64,000 nucleotides of DNA from an uncultured Bacilli bacterium (GCA_934096035.1 CAKOKX010000001.1:868001-932000), one strand, 5' to 3'; shown: positions 11,001-19,128, counted from the first letter of the stretch. The notes: generated from the sequence alone by a model not told the origin. Made by a program: numbers and translations.

Positions 11001-11659
11001 GTATTTTTAATGTAATCATTATCTCCAAATACACTTATAATATCTTCATCACTAGATAAACCTAAAGCTCTTAAGAATGTTGTAACAGTTACTTTTCTTG
11101 TTCTATCAATTCTTACATATAAAACATCCCTAGCATCTGTTTCATATTCAAGCCAAGTTCCTTTATTAGGTATTAATTCTCCACCTAAAATATGACGTCC
11201 ATTCTTATCAATCTCTTTTTTAAAATATACACTTGGACTACGTACTAATTGTGATACAATTACACGTTCTGCCCCATTAATAATAAATGTACCTGCATCA
11301 GTCATTAAAGGCATATCCCCTAGGAATATTGTTTGTTCTTTAACTTCACCAGTTTCATGAATATAAAGACGAGCTTCAACCTTTAATGGAGCAGCATAGT
11401 TTACCATTCTTTCTTTTGCTTCTTTAATTGAATATCTTGGTTCATCAAAATAATAATCACCAAATTCTAATGAAATATTACCAGTAAAACTTTCAACTGG
11501 AAATAAATCATCAAATATTTCTTTGATACCATTTTCTAGAAATTCTTTGTATGATTTTTTTTGAACTTCTAATAAATCATTCAACTCTAAAACGTTTTTC
11601 GTCTTCGAAAAACTTCTTCTTTCACGATAGTCACCAAATTTTTTAACTTTATAAGCCAC
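8039..11659 (-). CDS. rpoB: RNA polymerase beta subunit
   Basis: 1206 residues. The start is GTG, behind a GGGGTGAT ribosome site. The rifampicin-pocket region is intact (SSQLSKFMDQINPIAELTDK, then RRLSSLGPGGLSRDRAG). The C-terminal MEVWALYAYGASHVLQE clamp-binding region is present, followed by a long Asp/Glu-rich tail of roughly 80 residues, longer than in most relatives; beta' has a similar tail. It has its own strong promoter overlapping the end of the upstream methyltransferase gene. Synteny with ybxB upstream and rpoC downstream matches Bacillus. Confidence 0.98.
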   Translation of the reverse strand: MAYKVKKFGDYRERRSFSKTKNVLELNDLLEVQKKSYKEFLENGIKEIFDDLFPVESFTGNISLEFGDYYFDEPRYSIKEAKERMVNYAAPLKVEARLYIHETGEVKEQTIFLGDMPLMTDAGTFIINGAERVIVSQLVRSPSVYFKKEIDKNGRHILGGELIPNKGTWLEYETDARDVLYVRIDRTRKVTVTTFLRALGLSSDEDIISVFGDNDYIKNTLEKDSTNNTDEALIEIYEKLRPGEPATLDSSKNQLITRFFDRFRYDLAKVGRYKFNKKLNVLDRLEGLTLAEPLIADNKTIAKAGDVLTRELLEELKPYFENGLNVKEILVNEELDDYKNVQVVKVVDPEDSKKTLNIIGVDQSVDVRRLTIPDVYASLNYYIGLHKGIGTDDEIDNLGNRRVRQVGELIQNQFRIGMARMERVIRERMTTQELDTVTPKTLINIRPVTAALKEFFGSSQLSKFMDQINPIAELTDKRRLSSLGPGGLSRDRAGMDVRDVNASHYGRICPIESPEGQNIGLITSLAGYAKINDYGFIMTPYHKVVNGVVTDEVCYLTADEERGHAISQAAVKLDDDNKIVDDEVVARYNGDTIYVKREKIDYVDVAPSQVVAITTSCIPFLEFDDAHRTLMGANMQRQAVPLLTCEAPIVGTGVECIAARDSGSTIVCKADGVVEYADGLKIIVKTAGGKDTYHLANYERSNASSCINHHPIVKAGDAVSRGQVIADGPSTDMGELALGKNLTVAFMTFEGYNYEDAVILNEKLVKDDVYTSLHISHYDIDCRDTKLGPEEITRDIPNVGEDARKNLDSDGIVKIGTEVRDGDILVGKVTPKGVQELTSEEKLLHAIFGEKTREVRDTSLRVEHGAGGIVHDVKVYTKENSDELPAGVSKIIRVYIIQKRKIQVGDKMSGRHGNKGVISLILPEEDMPYLPDGRPVDVMLNPLGVPSRMNIGQILELHLGMAGKKLGVHYATPVFDSATWEDISEEMKEAGMAPDGKVELHDGRTGEPFDHRINVGVMYMVKLHHMVDDKLHARATGPYSLVTQQPLGGKAQFGGQRFGEMEVWALYAYGASHVLQEILTVKADDITGRVKVYESLVKGKTIDQAGVPESFRVLVKEFQALGLDVQVIDNDDNVVEFKDIEEDEDDNDAFRIDEIDVTTNELNNDEEINENIEEYQDDFEEDDDLDNLEFPGDIEEDILDDGEGEE

Positions 11660-11739
11660 GATATCACCCCATACACAATTTTTTAAGACTATTTTTTTCT
11701 TCGTTTTTATTTAAAAAATAAATACGCCACCAATTTAAA

Positions 11740-11768
11740 ATTGTAAAGCCTAATTAACGATTTGTCAA
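11740..11768 (-). promoter_or_regulatory. rpoBC promoter
   Basis: TTGACA and TACAAT with a 17-base spacer on the minus strand. The -35 box overlaps the TGA stop of the ybxB gene. It is followed by an untranslated leader of about 75 bases before the rpoB GTG. Confidence 0.75.
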
Positions 11769-12364
11769 TTAATTTTTGCTTTAAACACAAAAAAACCTTT
11801 ACTTTTTGCTACAACTTCTATATTATAACAATCTTTTAATGAATTTGCTGTCGATTTAGCACCTTGGTCTTTATTTATAACAAACCATAGCTCGCCATTA
11901 TCTAAAAGATGATTTCTTGCTCCCTTCAAAATATTTAGTACTGTTTCTTTTCCTGCTCTAATCGGTGGATTAGTTATTATATATTCATATTTATTTTTTA
12001 CACATTCATAAGCATTACTTTCGTACGCTTTACCATTTACTTCATTTAGTTTAATATTTCTTTCACATAAATGAAGAGCTCTTTTATTTACATCTACTAA
12101 TTCAACTTTTTTATTTAATACTTTTCCTATAACAATTCCCATGAATCCATATCCACAACCAACATCTAATATATCTCCATCACTTTTATCGTCACGGTTT
12201 TCCTTTATAAACGATTCTACTAATAATTTTGATGCATAATCTATTTTATTTTTAGCAAAAACACCATTATCACTAAAAAATTCAAAACTTACATCTTCAT
12301 AATTATATATTAGCTTTCTTAGTTCACTCTTTAAATTTTCATTGTTTGTAAAATAATGTTCCAA
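11765..12364 (-). CDS. ybxB: 16S rRNA guanine-N2 methyltransferase (YbxB/RsmC family)
   Basis: 199 residues from a TTG start. The ATG at 12397 falls inside the -10 box of the promoter and cannot be used. The TTG lies eight bases after AAAGGGG and gives an EHYFT N-terminus like other YbxB proteins. The SAM-binding loop is ILDVGCGYGFMG, and the substrate motif is TNPPIRAGK. The family modifies a guanine in 16S rRNA (G1207 in the E. coli enzyme RsmC). In Bacillus the gene lies between rplL and rpoB; here it also directly precedes rpoB. Confidence 0.88.
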   Translation of the reverse strand: MEHYFTNNENLKSELRKLIYNYEDVSFEFFSDNGVFAKNKIDYASKLLVESFIKENRDDKSDGDILDVGCGYGFMGIVIGKVLNKKVELVDVNKRALHLCERNIKLNEVNGKAYESNAYECVKNKYEYIITNPPIRAGKETVLNILKGARNHLLDNGELWFVINKDQGAKSTANSLKDCYNIEVVAKSKGFFVFKAKIN

Positions 12365-12395
12365 AGGCACTTTCCCCTTTTCTCGATATAAAATC

Positions 12396-12425
12396 ATTAT
12401 ACAACAAAAACTTGCACTTCGTCAA
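12396..12425 (-). promoter_or_regulatory. Promoter of the ybxB gene
   Basis: TTGACG and TATAAT with an 18-base spacer on the minus strand. It fixes the translation start downstream of 12390. Confidence 0.7.
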
Positions 12426-12501
12426 CCATTAAAGTACAAGTTTTTAACAAATTTTATAGCAACAAATTAAGTTCATTACAATTCAATTTTATAATAAAAG
12501 A

Positions 12502-13545
12502 TTATTCAATAACTAATTCACAAATATCACTATTTATTTTGTTATTTTTATTAGCAACAATTTTCTTATTATTGCTACATTCAATAACATTAAATTTATC
12601 TAAATTATAAACTTTAGCAACTTCTTCATCATCTTTATTGCTTAAAATTTTAAAGTCTACCCCAGCAACTAAATCATCAAAAGTTATTTTTTCATCTTGA
12701 AGCACATAGCTAAGTTCATAAATATTATCTTGATCGTATTTAACATTTAATGAATTAATTCCATAATAGTAATAATCTTTTTCTTTTAATAAATTAGATA
12801 ATTTTTCGTCATTATTATTAACTATTTCAAAACTATAATCATTATAAATATCACTAGGTATTAACTTAGTATCTATTATTGTTATAGTATTATCTTTTAG
12901 CAAATCTACTCTACCAATTACATCAATATAATCATATATTCTATATTTACTTAAATCATCTGTTGTTTTAACATTCAAAGTATAATCTAAATTAAAATTA
13001 ACATATCCATTTAATACTTCTTCACTTTTAGTATATGCTGAAAATTCAATACTTTCATTACCACTAATCCTACTTATTTTACCATGAATTCTAACAAATT
13101 TATTCTTATATTCATTAAAACTATCTTTAGGATCTTGTAAAAATTTATTTATACTAATTATATCTAATAACTCATTATTACAAACATAGCTACTTCTATA
13201 ACCATAATCTAAATTAAAATCATTATCACAATCATAAACTCTATAAAAGAAACTATTATATGTTTTCATTTTGTCACTACTTTTAATAACATAACTATAA
13301 ATAGGAACATATTTTAATTTAAAAGCAAGTAATACATCTACACCATAACTTAATGTAAAAAGTAAAATAGGCACTAAAATTATTAAGAAAACATTTCTTT
13401 TTTTCTTTAAACAAAAACATATATCAATTAAAATAACACCAATAACTAAACTAATTATTCTAAATATACTATATTTATTTATTATAAAAGGCACTATCAT
13501 CAAAGTTAATCCAATTCCAAGTAACCATATCAATCTTTTTTTCAA
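12502..13545 (-). CDS. Membrane protein with a possible OB-fold extracellular domain
   Basis: 347 residues from a TTG start that follows AAGGTGG. The in-frame ATG ten codons upstream overlaps a TATAAT box. Three hydrophobic segments lie in the first 90 residues (LIWLLGIGLTLMIV, IISLVIGVILIDICF, VFLIILVPILLF), followed by a long soluble part. Residues about 150-240 (FVRIHGKISRI through YIDVIGRVDLL and IIDTKLI) look like a tRNA_anti-like OB fold. The remaining 100 residues are not recognised. It lies downstream of HU and is separated from it by a terminator. Confidence 0.7.
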   Translation of the reverse strand: MKKRLIWLLGIGLTLMIVPFIINKYSIFRIISLVIGVILIDICFCLKKKRNVFLIILVPILLFTLSYGVDVLLAFKLKYVPIYSYVIKSSDKMKTYNSFFYRVYDCDNDFNLDYGYRSSYVCNNELLDIISINKFLQDPKDSFNEYKNKFVRIHGKISRISGNESIEFSAYTKSEEVLNGYVNFNLDYTLNVKTTDDLSKYRIYDYIDVIGRVDLLKDNTITIIDTKLIPSDIYNDYSFEIVNNNDEKLSNLLKEKDYYYYGINSLNVKYDQDNIYELSYVLQDEKITFDDLVAGVDFKILSNKDDEEVAKVYNLDKFNVIECSNNKKIVANKNNKINSDICELVIE

Positions 13546-13584
13546 ATTTACCACCTTAAATATATTATACTCCAAAAAACCATT

Positions 13585-13610
13585 AAAAAAAAGTTGAAAT
13601 TAATCAACTT
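13585..13610 (-). terminator. Terminator after hup
   Basis: AAGTTGATTAATTTCAACTT hairpin with a T-run on the minus strand. Confidence 0.8.
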
Positions 13611-13621
13611 TTCAAAATTTA

Positions 13622-13894
13622 CTAATTTAAAGCGTCTTTTAATTTGCTTCCAGCTTTAAATGAAGCAACTGTCTTAGCAGGAATTTTAATAGCTTCTTTA
13701 GTTAATGGATTGATTCCTTCTCTAGCAGCTCTTTTTTTAGCACTAAATGTACCAAAACCAACTAAAGCAACCTTTCCATCTTTTTTTAATCCAGCAGTAA
13801 TACCTGCGATTGTAGCATCAAGAGCACGAGCAGCATCAGCTTTAGAAAGTCCAGCTTCTTTTGCAATTAATTCTACTAATTCTGTTTTAGACAT
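13622..13894 (-). CDS. hup: Histone-like DNA-binding protein HU
   Basis: 90 residues, the normal length for HU. The start is the ATG after GGGAGGT; the 14 extra upstream codons are not supported. Family signatures are the N-terminal helices (SKTELVELIAKEAGLSK), GFGTF, and the DNA-binding arm, which runs through REGINPLTKE to IPAKTVASFKAGSKLK. It binds DNA without sequence preference as a dimer and compacts the nucleoid. It has its own terminator and an AT-rich upstream region. Confidence 0.97.
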   Translation of the reverse strand: MSKTELVELIAKEAGLSKADAARALDATIAGITAGLKKDGKVALVGFGTFSAKKRAAREGINPLTKEAIKIPAKTVASFKAGSKLKDALN

Positions 13895-14046
13895 AATATT
13901 TACCTCCCTATTATCTAAAATATTTCGTAGGAACATTGTCCTTACATATTAAGACTACCAAAAAATCTAGGTAAAATCAATAACTAAATTAAAATTTTTA
14001 TTTTTTTTATTAAAAATTTATTTATTTTTACTTATTTTTGACAATT

Positions 14047-14922
14047 CTACGGAATAAAAGGCTGTCTTAAAAGCCCATTATCAGTTCTTTCCAAGTATTT
14101 TACAAAACATTTTATCTCTGGTTTTATATATATTACATCTTTATCTTTTATCTCTACAACGCCTTTAGATTTCTTCATCTTTAATATTTTATCTGCTAAA
14201 CTTCTTTTCTTTCCTAAAATGACTTTCCCAACATACACTATTTTTTTATTTAAATACTCTCCTAAAACTAAGCTAATTACATGACTTTCTTCCTTATTAA
14301 TATATCCGAGTATTATAAAATCTTCGCCTTTATAATTTTTTATCTTTAACCAATTATCACTTCTTTCATTAACTAAATATTTACTATTAATTTTTTTTGC
14401 TACAATTCCTTCCATATCTAACTTTTTAATAGCATTAAATAATTTAGTTCCTTCTTCTATAACATAAGTACTTTTAATAAATACATCATTATCTTTATAC
14501 TTATTTAATATATCTTTTCTTTCTAATAAGTTTAAATTAATTAAGTCTTTACCTTCATATATTACATCAAAACATATAAATATAACTGGATTTGTTTTAC
14601 TTAAAAATTCTATAGTTTTCTTATTTTTTAAATGAATTCTTTTTTGCAACTTAGAAAATGATACTTTATTATTATCAAGCATTATTATTTCTCCATCAAA
14701 TATTACATCATCTTTAACCATCTTACATAAAACTTTCATTTCTGGAAATAAACCAGTTATATCTATACCATATCTACTTCTTATTACAATTTTATCCTTA
14801 CTTACAAAAACTAAAACTCTTATTCCATCATATTTTACTTCATATAAATATTCTTTACTATCAAATACTTCATCAACTTCCCCAAGAAGCATTGGCTTTA
14901 TATCTTTATTCCACAAACTCAT
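14047..14922 (-). CDS. ligD: ATP-dependent DNA ligase, LigD ligase-domain type
   Basis: 291 residues. The nucleotidyl-lysine motif is EVKYDGIR, followed by the conserved DGEI and EGIVAK motifs and the last lysine motif in NWLKIK. The C-terminal roughly 95 residues are the OB-fold, ending TDNGLLRQP. It is only the ligase part: polymerase and 3'-phosphoesterase domains of mycobacterial LigD are absent. It overlaps the Ku gene by four bases (ATGA), which with the Ku partner indicates bacterial non-homologous end joining. Confidence 0.92.
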   Translation of the reverse strand: MSLWNKDIKPMLLGEVDEVFDSKEYLYEVKYDGIRVLVFVSKDKIVIRSRYGIDITGLFPEMKVLCKMVKDDVIFDGEIIMLDNNKVSFSKLQKRIHLKNKKTIEFLSKTNPVIFICFDVIYEGKDLINLNLLERKDILNKYKDNDVFIKSTYVIEEGTKLFNAIKKLDMEGIVAKKINSKYLVNERSDNWLKIKNYKGEDFIILGYINKEESHVISLVLGEYLNKKIVYVGKVILGKKRSLADKILKMKKSKGVVEIKDKDVIYIKPEIKCFVKYLERTDNGLLRQPFIP

Positions 14923-15668
14923 TTTGCATCCTTCAGACTTTTTTCTAAGGCTTTCATTAAATCATTAATTTGTTTTTTACTGTTTTTCTTAGTTTTTGTA
15001 ATTTTTTTACCATCTAACTTCTCATCAATTGCTTTTTTTATTCTGTCCTGATATTCATCTTTATACTTGCTTGGCTCAAAATTTCCTTCCATACTTTCAA
15101 TTAATTTAATAGCTAAATCAAGTTCTTTATTAGTCACTTTAATATTCATTTCTTTTTCAGGTAATTTTACTTCTTCTTCAAAATACAAAGTTGTTAAAAT
15201 AATTCCATTTTCTACAAGTTTTAATATTCCATAGTAAAACTTTGGACCAATTACAGTCTTAACTAACGCTACTTTTTTAGTTTTCTTCAAAGCTTCATAA
15301 AATAAATTATAGGCTTTTGATTTACCTTCCGTATTTAAAAAATAGCTTTTCTCAAAATACCACGGAGGTACACTGCCTTCTTTAATAAATGATATTACTT
15401 CAATTTCTTTATCCCAATCAGGCTTTAAGTTATCAAGTTCTGCTTTACTAAAAACTAAATAATTATCTTTTTCAAATTGATAACCTTTTACAATATCGCT
15501 TTCTTTTAAATCCTTTTTACACTTCGGACAATACTTAATATACTTTACTCTATTTAAACACTTTTTATGTAATTGGTTAAAAGAAGTATCATTATTTTTA
15601 ATAATTGGATTTAACAAAACAGGAATATTTACTAAAGCAAAAGAAATATTAGAATGTATATTAGGCAT
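14919..15668 (-). CDS. ku: Ku DNA end-binding protein
   Basis: 249 residues from the ATG that follows GGTGAT; an ATG four codons earlier is less likely. The family N-terminus (SFALVNIPVLL) is present, as is the bacterial Ku cysteine motif YCPKCKKDL, followed by SDIVKGYQF. The C-terminus is lysine-rich and ends ALEKSLKDAK, the region that recruits LigD. A Ku homodimer threads onto broken ends for ligation. In Bacillus the equivalent pair is made in the forespore and protects spores from breaks. A sigma-G-like promoter lies just upstream here too. Confidence 0.93.
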   Translation of the reverse strand: MPNIHSNISFALVNIPVLLNPIIKNNDTSFNQLHKKCLNRVKYIKYCPKCKKDLKESDIVKGYQFEKDNYLVFSKAELDNLKPDWDKEIEVISFIKEGSVPPWYFEKSYFLNTEGKSKAYNLFYEALKKTKKVALVKTVIGPKFYYGILKLVENGIILTTLYFEEEVKLPEKEMNIKVTNKELDLAIKLIESMEGNFEPSKYKDEYQDRIKKAIDEKLDGKKITKTKKNSKKQINDLMKALEKSLKDAK

Positions 15669-15683
15669 GATTATCACCATTTA

Positions 15684-15712
15684 TATTATTTCTAATATTT
15701 CTTCTTTTATTC
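15684..15712 (-). promoter_or_regulatory. Candidate sigma-G promoter of ku-ligD
   Basis: On the minus strand TGAATA (GAATA core, 15708-15712) and AATAATA (15684-15690) are separated by 17 bases. This resembles the forespore consensus (GNATR, then CATNNTA), with A in place of the first C. The same form occurs before the gerA operon. Confidence 0.45.
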
Positions 15713-15716
15713 AATT

Positions 15717-15754
15717 AAAAAAGACTAAAGTGCTTTTATTTCTCTTTTAGTCTT
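15717..15754 (-). terminator. Terminator of the ftsW-like gene
   Basis: Stem AAGACTAAA / TTTAGTCTT followed by a T-run on the minus strand. It includes the stop codon region of the gene. Confidence 0.75.
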
Positions 15755-16882
15755 ATTAATTTTATTTTCTATATTTACCCTTTCCACAACAAATATCATA
15801 GTAATAGCATTAACGGTAAAAGAACCACCATAGCTTAAAAATGGAAGTGGTACCCCAGTTAAAGGAATCAAAGCTAACACCCCAAGTAAGTTAACTAAAA
15901 TATGCAAAGTAAAATACCAAAATGTTCCATACGCTAAAATTGAACATCGTAAGTTTTCACTTGTCTTAGCAATTTTTAATATTCGTGATAAAATATAAGC
16001 ATAACCTAAAATAATGATTATTCCTGTCACAAGGCCCAATTCTTCAACAATAATTGGAAATATAAAGTCAGTATGAGATTCAGGCAAATACAAATACTTT
16101 TGTGTTGAATTACCTAAACCAACCCCAAATAAACCACCATTATTAATAGCAATAAAGCCATTACAAACTTGATAACCAGTAGTTTCTGTATACCTTGAAC
16201 AAGGATTTTTAAAATTAAGTCTTCCCTTCTGGATACTACTTAAAAAATCATTACCTGAATATAAGAACGCCACAATTGCTAATATACATCCGATTGCTAT
16301 TATTTTAATAAATTTCATAATATTATTTTGTACTACAGGAATACTTATAAATGTTAAAAACACTATTCCAGCAATAATTGCTGCACTACCTAAATCTGGT
16401 TGCATAAATACTAAACCAATTATAATTGCTGCAAAACCTAAAGGTACAAAATAAGCATAAATATTTTTCACTTTTTTATAATGTAATTTATTATAATATA
16501 TTGCCATAAAAATTACTAAAATAGATTTTGCAAACTCACTAGGTTGAACTTTAAAAAACTTTAAGTCAAACCAACTTATTGCACCACCAGCAATTTTACC
16601 CTTTACAAAAAGGAGTGCCAAAGATCCAATAAGTAAAAATACAAGTGGCCATGCTAAAGCACCATAATTTCTAGTTGGAAATCTAAGAACAATTAAAAAA
16701 CCAATAAAAAATGAAGCTAAAACAAATATTGCTTGCCTTATAAAAAAGTGATATGGTTGATATCCATAACGAACTACAGCTGTTATATTTGAAGCACTAT
16801 AAATCATAACTAAACCTAGTGCTACATAAAGAACAACCATAATAAATAAAGGTATATCCATTTTAGAAAATAACTTACGCAT
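15725..16882 (-). CDS. FtsW/RodA/SpoVE family peptidoglycan polymerase
   Basis: 385 residues with about ten membrane segments. SEDS signatures are visible: LVMIYSAS in the first segment, KVQPSEFAK near residue 115, MQPDLGSAAI near 160, the LPESHTDFIFPIIVEELG block near 265, and PLPFLSYGGS near the C-terminus. SEDS proteins polymerise lipid II glycan strands with a class B PBP. The sequence is closest to the FtsW/SpoVE branch by eye, but division and spore-cortex roles cannot be told apart from sequence alone. A class B PBP lies far away at 41-43 kb. Confidence 0.88.
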   Translation of the reverse strand: MRKLFSKMDIPLFIMVVLYVALGLVMIYSASNITAVVRYGYQPYHFFIRQAIFVLASFFIGFLIVLRFPTRNYGALAWPLVFLLIGSLALLFVKGKIAGGAISWFDLKFFKVQPSEFAKSILVIFMAIYYNKLHYKKVKNIYAYFVPLGFAAIIIGLVFMQPDLGSAAIIAGIVFLTFISIPVVQNNIMKFIKIIAIGCILAIVAFLYSGNDFLSSIQKGRLNFKNPCSRYTETTGYQVCNGFIAINNGGLFGVGLGNSTQKYLYLPESHTDFIFPIIVEELGLVTGIIIILGYAYILSRILKIAKTSENLRCSILAYGTFWYFTLHILVNLLGVLALIPLTGVPLPFLSYGGSFTVNAITMIFVVERVNIENKINKTKREIKAL

Positions 16883-17013
16883 GCTCTTCCACCTATAATA
16901 ATATTATCACATTTACAAACAAATTAAAGTTTTTTTTGAAAACTTGGGTTATTTTAATGTCAAAAAATCGTCATTTATAATAAATTATAGTAGATACAAA
17001 AAGGAGGTATATT

Positions 17014-17199
17014 ATGTATTATTATGGAAATACCGGCTATTACGGCGGAGGATACGGTGCTCAAGGCGCTTGTGGAGCTCCTACATATGCTGGATACACT
17101 AGTGGTTATGGCATAGGTGCAGCTATTTGGATTGTATTATTCATTCTTTTAGTAATCATTTTAGGTGCTGGCTGGAGCTGGAATAATAATAACAACTAA
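17014..17199 (+). CDS. YjcZ-like tiny membrane sporulation protein
   Basis: 61 residues: a Gly/Tyr-rich head, one hydrophobic segment (AAIWIVLFILLVIILGAGW) and an Asn tail. The hydrophobic segment matches the tiny-TM YjcZ family seen in spore formers, many of which are made during sporulation. A strong AAGGAGGT site precedes the ATG. The function of the family is unknown; the head may interact with coat proteins. Confidence 0.8.
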   Translation: MYYYGNTGYYGGGYGAQGACGAPTYAGYTSGYGIGAAIWIVLFILLVIILGAGWSWNNNNN

Positions 17200-17224
17200 A
17201 TTCAATTACTGAATATAAAAGTTT

Positions 17225-17260
17225 AGGGAAATGTTAAAACGCATTTCTCTTTTTACTTTT
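17225..17260 (+). terminator. Terminator after yjcZ-like gene
   Basis: Stem AGGGAAATG / CATTTCTCT followed by TTTTTACTTTT. Confidence 0.7.
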
Positions 17261-17264
17261 ATAA

Positions 17265-17295
17265 CAAAAAAAGCGAAGATAAATATATCTCCACT
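17265..17295 (-). terminator. Terminator after the Rpn-like gene
   Basis: Stem AGTGGAGATA / TATCTTCGCT, with two G-T pairs, followed by a T-run on the minus strand. Confidence 0.7.
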
Positions 17296-17301
17296 TTATG
17301 A

Positions 17302-18135
17302 CTATACTAACTTTTTAATTTCAGAAGTTGATAAATGAGTTATTTTACTTATTTGTTCTAAAGAAAAATTTTCTTTCAGCATATTCTTGGCCGTTTCTTG
17401 TTTATTTTCAGCAATACCTTCTTCTTTTCCTCTAAGTTCTGCTGACTCTTCCTTCAATTTATCTCTATCAAACAAACTTATAACTTCTGGATCACTAACA
17501 AAGCTTTTTACAATTTCTACCGTGCTCATAAAAATCTTATCTCCTTTCGCCATATTTAAAGCATCTTTATAACTTTTACAATTCATAAATTTTAGCCACT
17601 TTATACATCTTGACTTATCCATAGAATACTCCATTTTATCAGAAATGTCAAGACGAAGCAAAAGTATTTCCAAGCCATCTTTAAGAAGTAATTTATGGTT
17701 ATTTTTATTAACAAACTCATATTTATTTATAAGTTTATCATTCATTCCATCATAGTTACCAGACATGATATTTAAACTTATAACTTTTTTGGCATTATCA
17801 TAAGTTTCTTGCTTTTTCAACTGATGAGAATAAAGCATTGATGCATAAGTTAAACTTTTCTTACACTCAGTAATACCAAAATTATTATACATTTCTAAAT
17901 TTATTATTTCTCCATTTGATAAAACAACACAAATATCTAAATAGTAGTCATGCAGCTTAATATGGTCATTTTGTACATATCTTTGCGGCGTAATTAAAAT
18001 ATCCGTAACTCTTACCTCGGCATTTACAAACTCTAAATATGAATTTAAAAAGTCTAATGTAATTTCTTTATGACTAAAAACGTGTTTGAACACTAAGTCA
18101 TTAGTAAGCCATACAAATTCTTTTGTTTCTACCAT
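17302..18135 (-). CDS. Rpn family PD-(D/E)XK nuclease (PDDEXK_2)
   Basis: 277 residues from the ATG after GGGGGTGA. The N-terminus (NDLVFKHVFSHKEITLDFLN) is the family hallmark. The nuclease core follows: DYYLDICVVLSNGE, then INLEMYNN, carrying the Asp and the Glu-x-x partner. The C-terminus carries a helical tail with EEGIAENKQE and a small helix-turn-helix-like end (SLEQISKITHLSTSEIKKL). Rpn proteins are DNA nucleases that promote RecA-independent recombination in E. coli. They are often annotated as transposases, but no inverted repeats flank this gene. A second relative is at 35508-36392. Confidence 0.85.
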   Translation of the reverse strand: MVETKEFVWLTNDLVFKHVFSHKEITLDFLNSYLEFVNAEVRVTDILITPQRYVQNDHIKLHDYYLDICVVLSNGEIINLEMYNNFGITECKKSLTYASMLYSHQLKKQETYDNAKKVISLNIMSGNYDGMNDKLINKYEFVNKNNHKLLLKDGLEILLLRLDISDKMEYSMDKSRCIKWLKFMNCKSYKDALNMAKGDKIFMSTVEIVKSFVSDPEVISLFDRDKLKEESAELRGKEEGIAENKQETAKNMLKENFSLEQISKITHLSTSEIKKLV

Positions 18136-18290
18136 GAAAATCACCCCCTTTTGGTAAAAACGATTTCTACCTTACCATATAGATAACGCGTTTCATGTCG
18201 AATTTAGTCAAGCACATGTAATTTTGCAGTTTTTATCGTTTTTTGCATTTTTCTTAAAAATCTGCTATACTATTTGGCGGGTGGAAGTTT

Positions 18291-18845
18291 ATGAAATTAC
18301 CAAATATAAAAATATTAGATGAAAAAAATAAAATATTACATCAAAAAAGTAAAGATGTTACATTTCCTGTAAGTAAAGAAGATCGTAAACTTGCTGAAGA
18401 TACAATAAAATATTTAGAAATGAGTCAAGATGAAAAAATTGCTGAAAAATATGATTTACGAGCTGGAATGGGAATGGCTTTTGTACAACTTGGGCATTTA
18501 AAAAGAATGTTTGTAATAGCAAATGAACTAGAAGAAAAAGGAACATTTGAAGAATATATAATAATTAACCCTAAAATAATTAGTCAAAGTGAAGAATTAA
18601 TTTATGTAGGTGAAGGCGAAGGCTGCCTAAGTGTTAATCGTGAAGTTGAAGGTATTGTTCCAAGACATGCCAGAATAACAATTGAATACTATGATTATGA
18701 AGGTAATAAAAAGACAATGCGTGCTCGTGAAGATTTAGCAGTTGCATTCCAACATGAAATAGATCATTTAGATGGAATTTTATTCGTAGACAAAATAGAC
18801 CCTAAAAATCCATATAAAGATAGAAATAAAATGCGAGAAATTTAG
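18291..18845 (+). CDS. def: Peptide deformylase
   Basis: 184 residues. The enzyme removes the formyl group from new protein N-termini. Motif 2 is GEGCLSV (metal-binding Cys) and motif 3 is QHEIDHLDG (two metal His and catalytic Glu). Motif 1 reads GMGMAFVQLG where most enzymes have GxGLAAPQ; the key Gly and Gln are kept. A GGTGG site precedes the ATG and a terminator follows. It is a single-gene unit, as in Bacillus def-2/ykrB. Confidence 0.95.
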   Translation: MKLPNIKILDEKNKILHQKSKDVTFPVSKEDRKLAEDTIKYLEMSQDEKIAEKYDLRAGMGMAFVQLGHLKRMFVIANELEEKGTFEEYIIINPKIISQSEELIYVGEGEGCLSVNREVEGIVPRHARITIEYYDYEGNKKTMRAREDLAVAFQHEIDHLDGILFVDKIDPKNPYKDRNKMREI

Positions 18846-18866
18846 TTTTTAAGAAAAAGTCACAAT

Positions 18867-18905
18867 AAACATCTAAATTAATATTGATTTAGATGTTTTT
18901 ATTTG
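18867..18905 (+). terminator. Terminator after def
   Basis: 12-bp stem AAACATCTAAAT / ATTTAGATGTTT, then TTTTATTT. Confidence 0.85.
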
Positions 18906-18939
18906 TTCTACAAACAATTGAAAATTTACAAAATTTTAT

Positions 18940-18969
18940 TTGACAATAAGCATACATTTATTATATAAT
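18940..18969 (+). promoter_or_regulatory. rpsD promoter
   Basis: TTGACA and TATAAT with an 18-base spacer. Confidence 0.8.
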
Positions 18970-18975
18970 ACACTT

Positions 18976-19113
18976 GCAAGTTATTTAGGCAGAGTTGTAC
19001 CTATAAATAATGTGTTTAAACCTTAACGGAATAAAGTAGCTAAGACTGCCTTAGCAAAATTATTTAAACTCCCTATTTATTAGATACAACAAAATAAATA
19101 TTTTGCAAATAAA
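18976..19113 (+). promoter_or_regulatory. Ribosomal protein S4 autoregulatory leader (pseudoknot)
   Basis: The long leader between the promoter and rpsD contains a crossing pair set. AGGCAG (18987-18992) can pair with CTGCCT (19046-19051), and GTTGTA (18994-18999) with TACAAC (19085-19090). A local hairpin GCTAAG / CTTAGC (19039-19055) presents the CTGCC bases in its loop. In Bacillus, S4 represses its own gene by binding a leader RNA. The pseudoknot seen here fits that known mechanism, but the identification is by position and pairing only. Confidence 0.65.
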
Positions 19114-19128
19114 ATGAAAGGAGATTTT

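Noticed and set aside
13644..13952. Plus-strand ORF of 102 codons over hup
   Set aside because: It is antisense to a strongly conserved HU gene and has no ribosome site.
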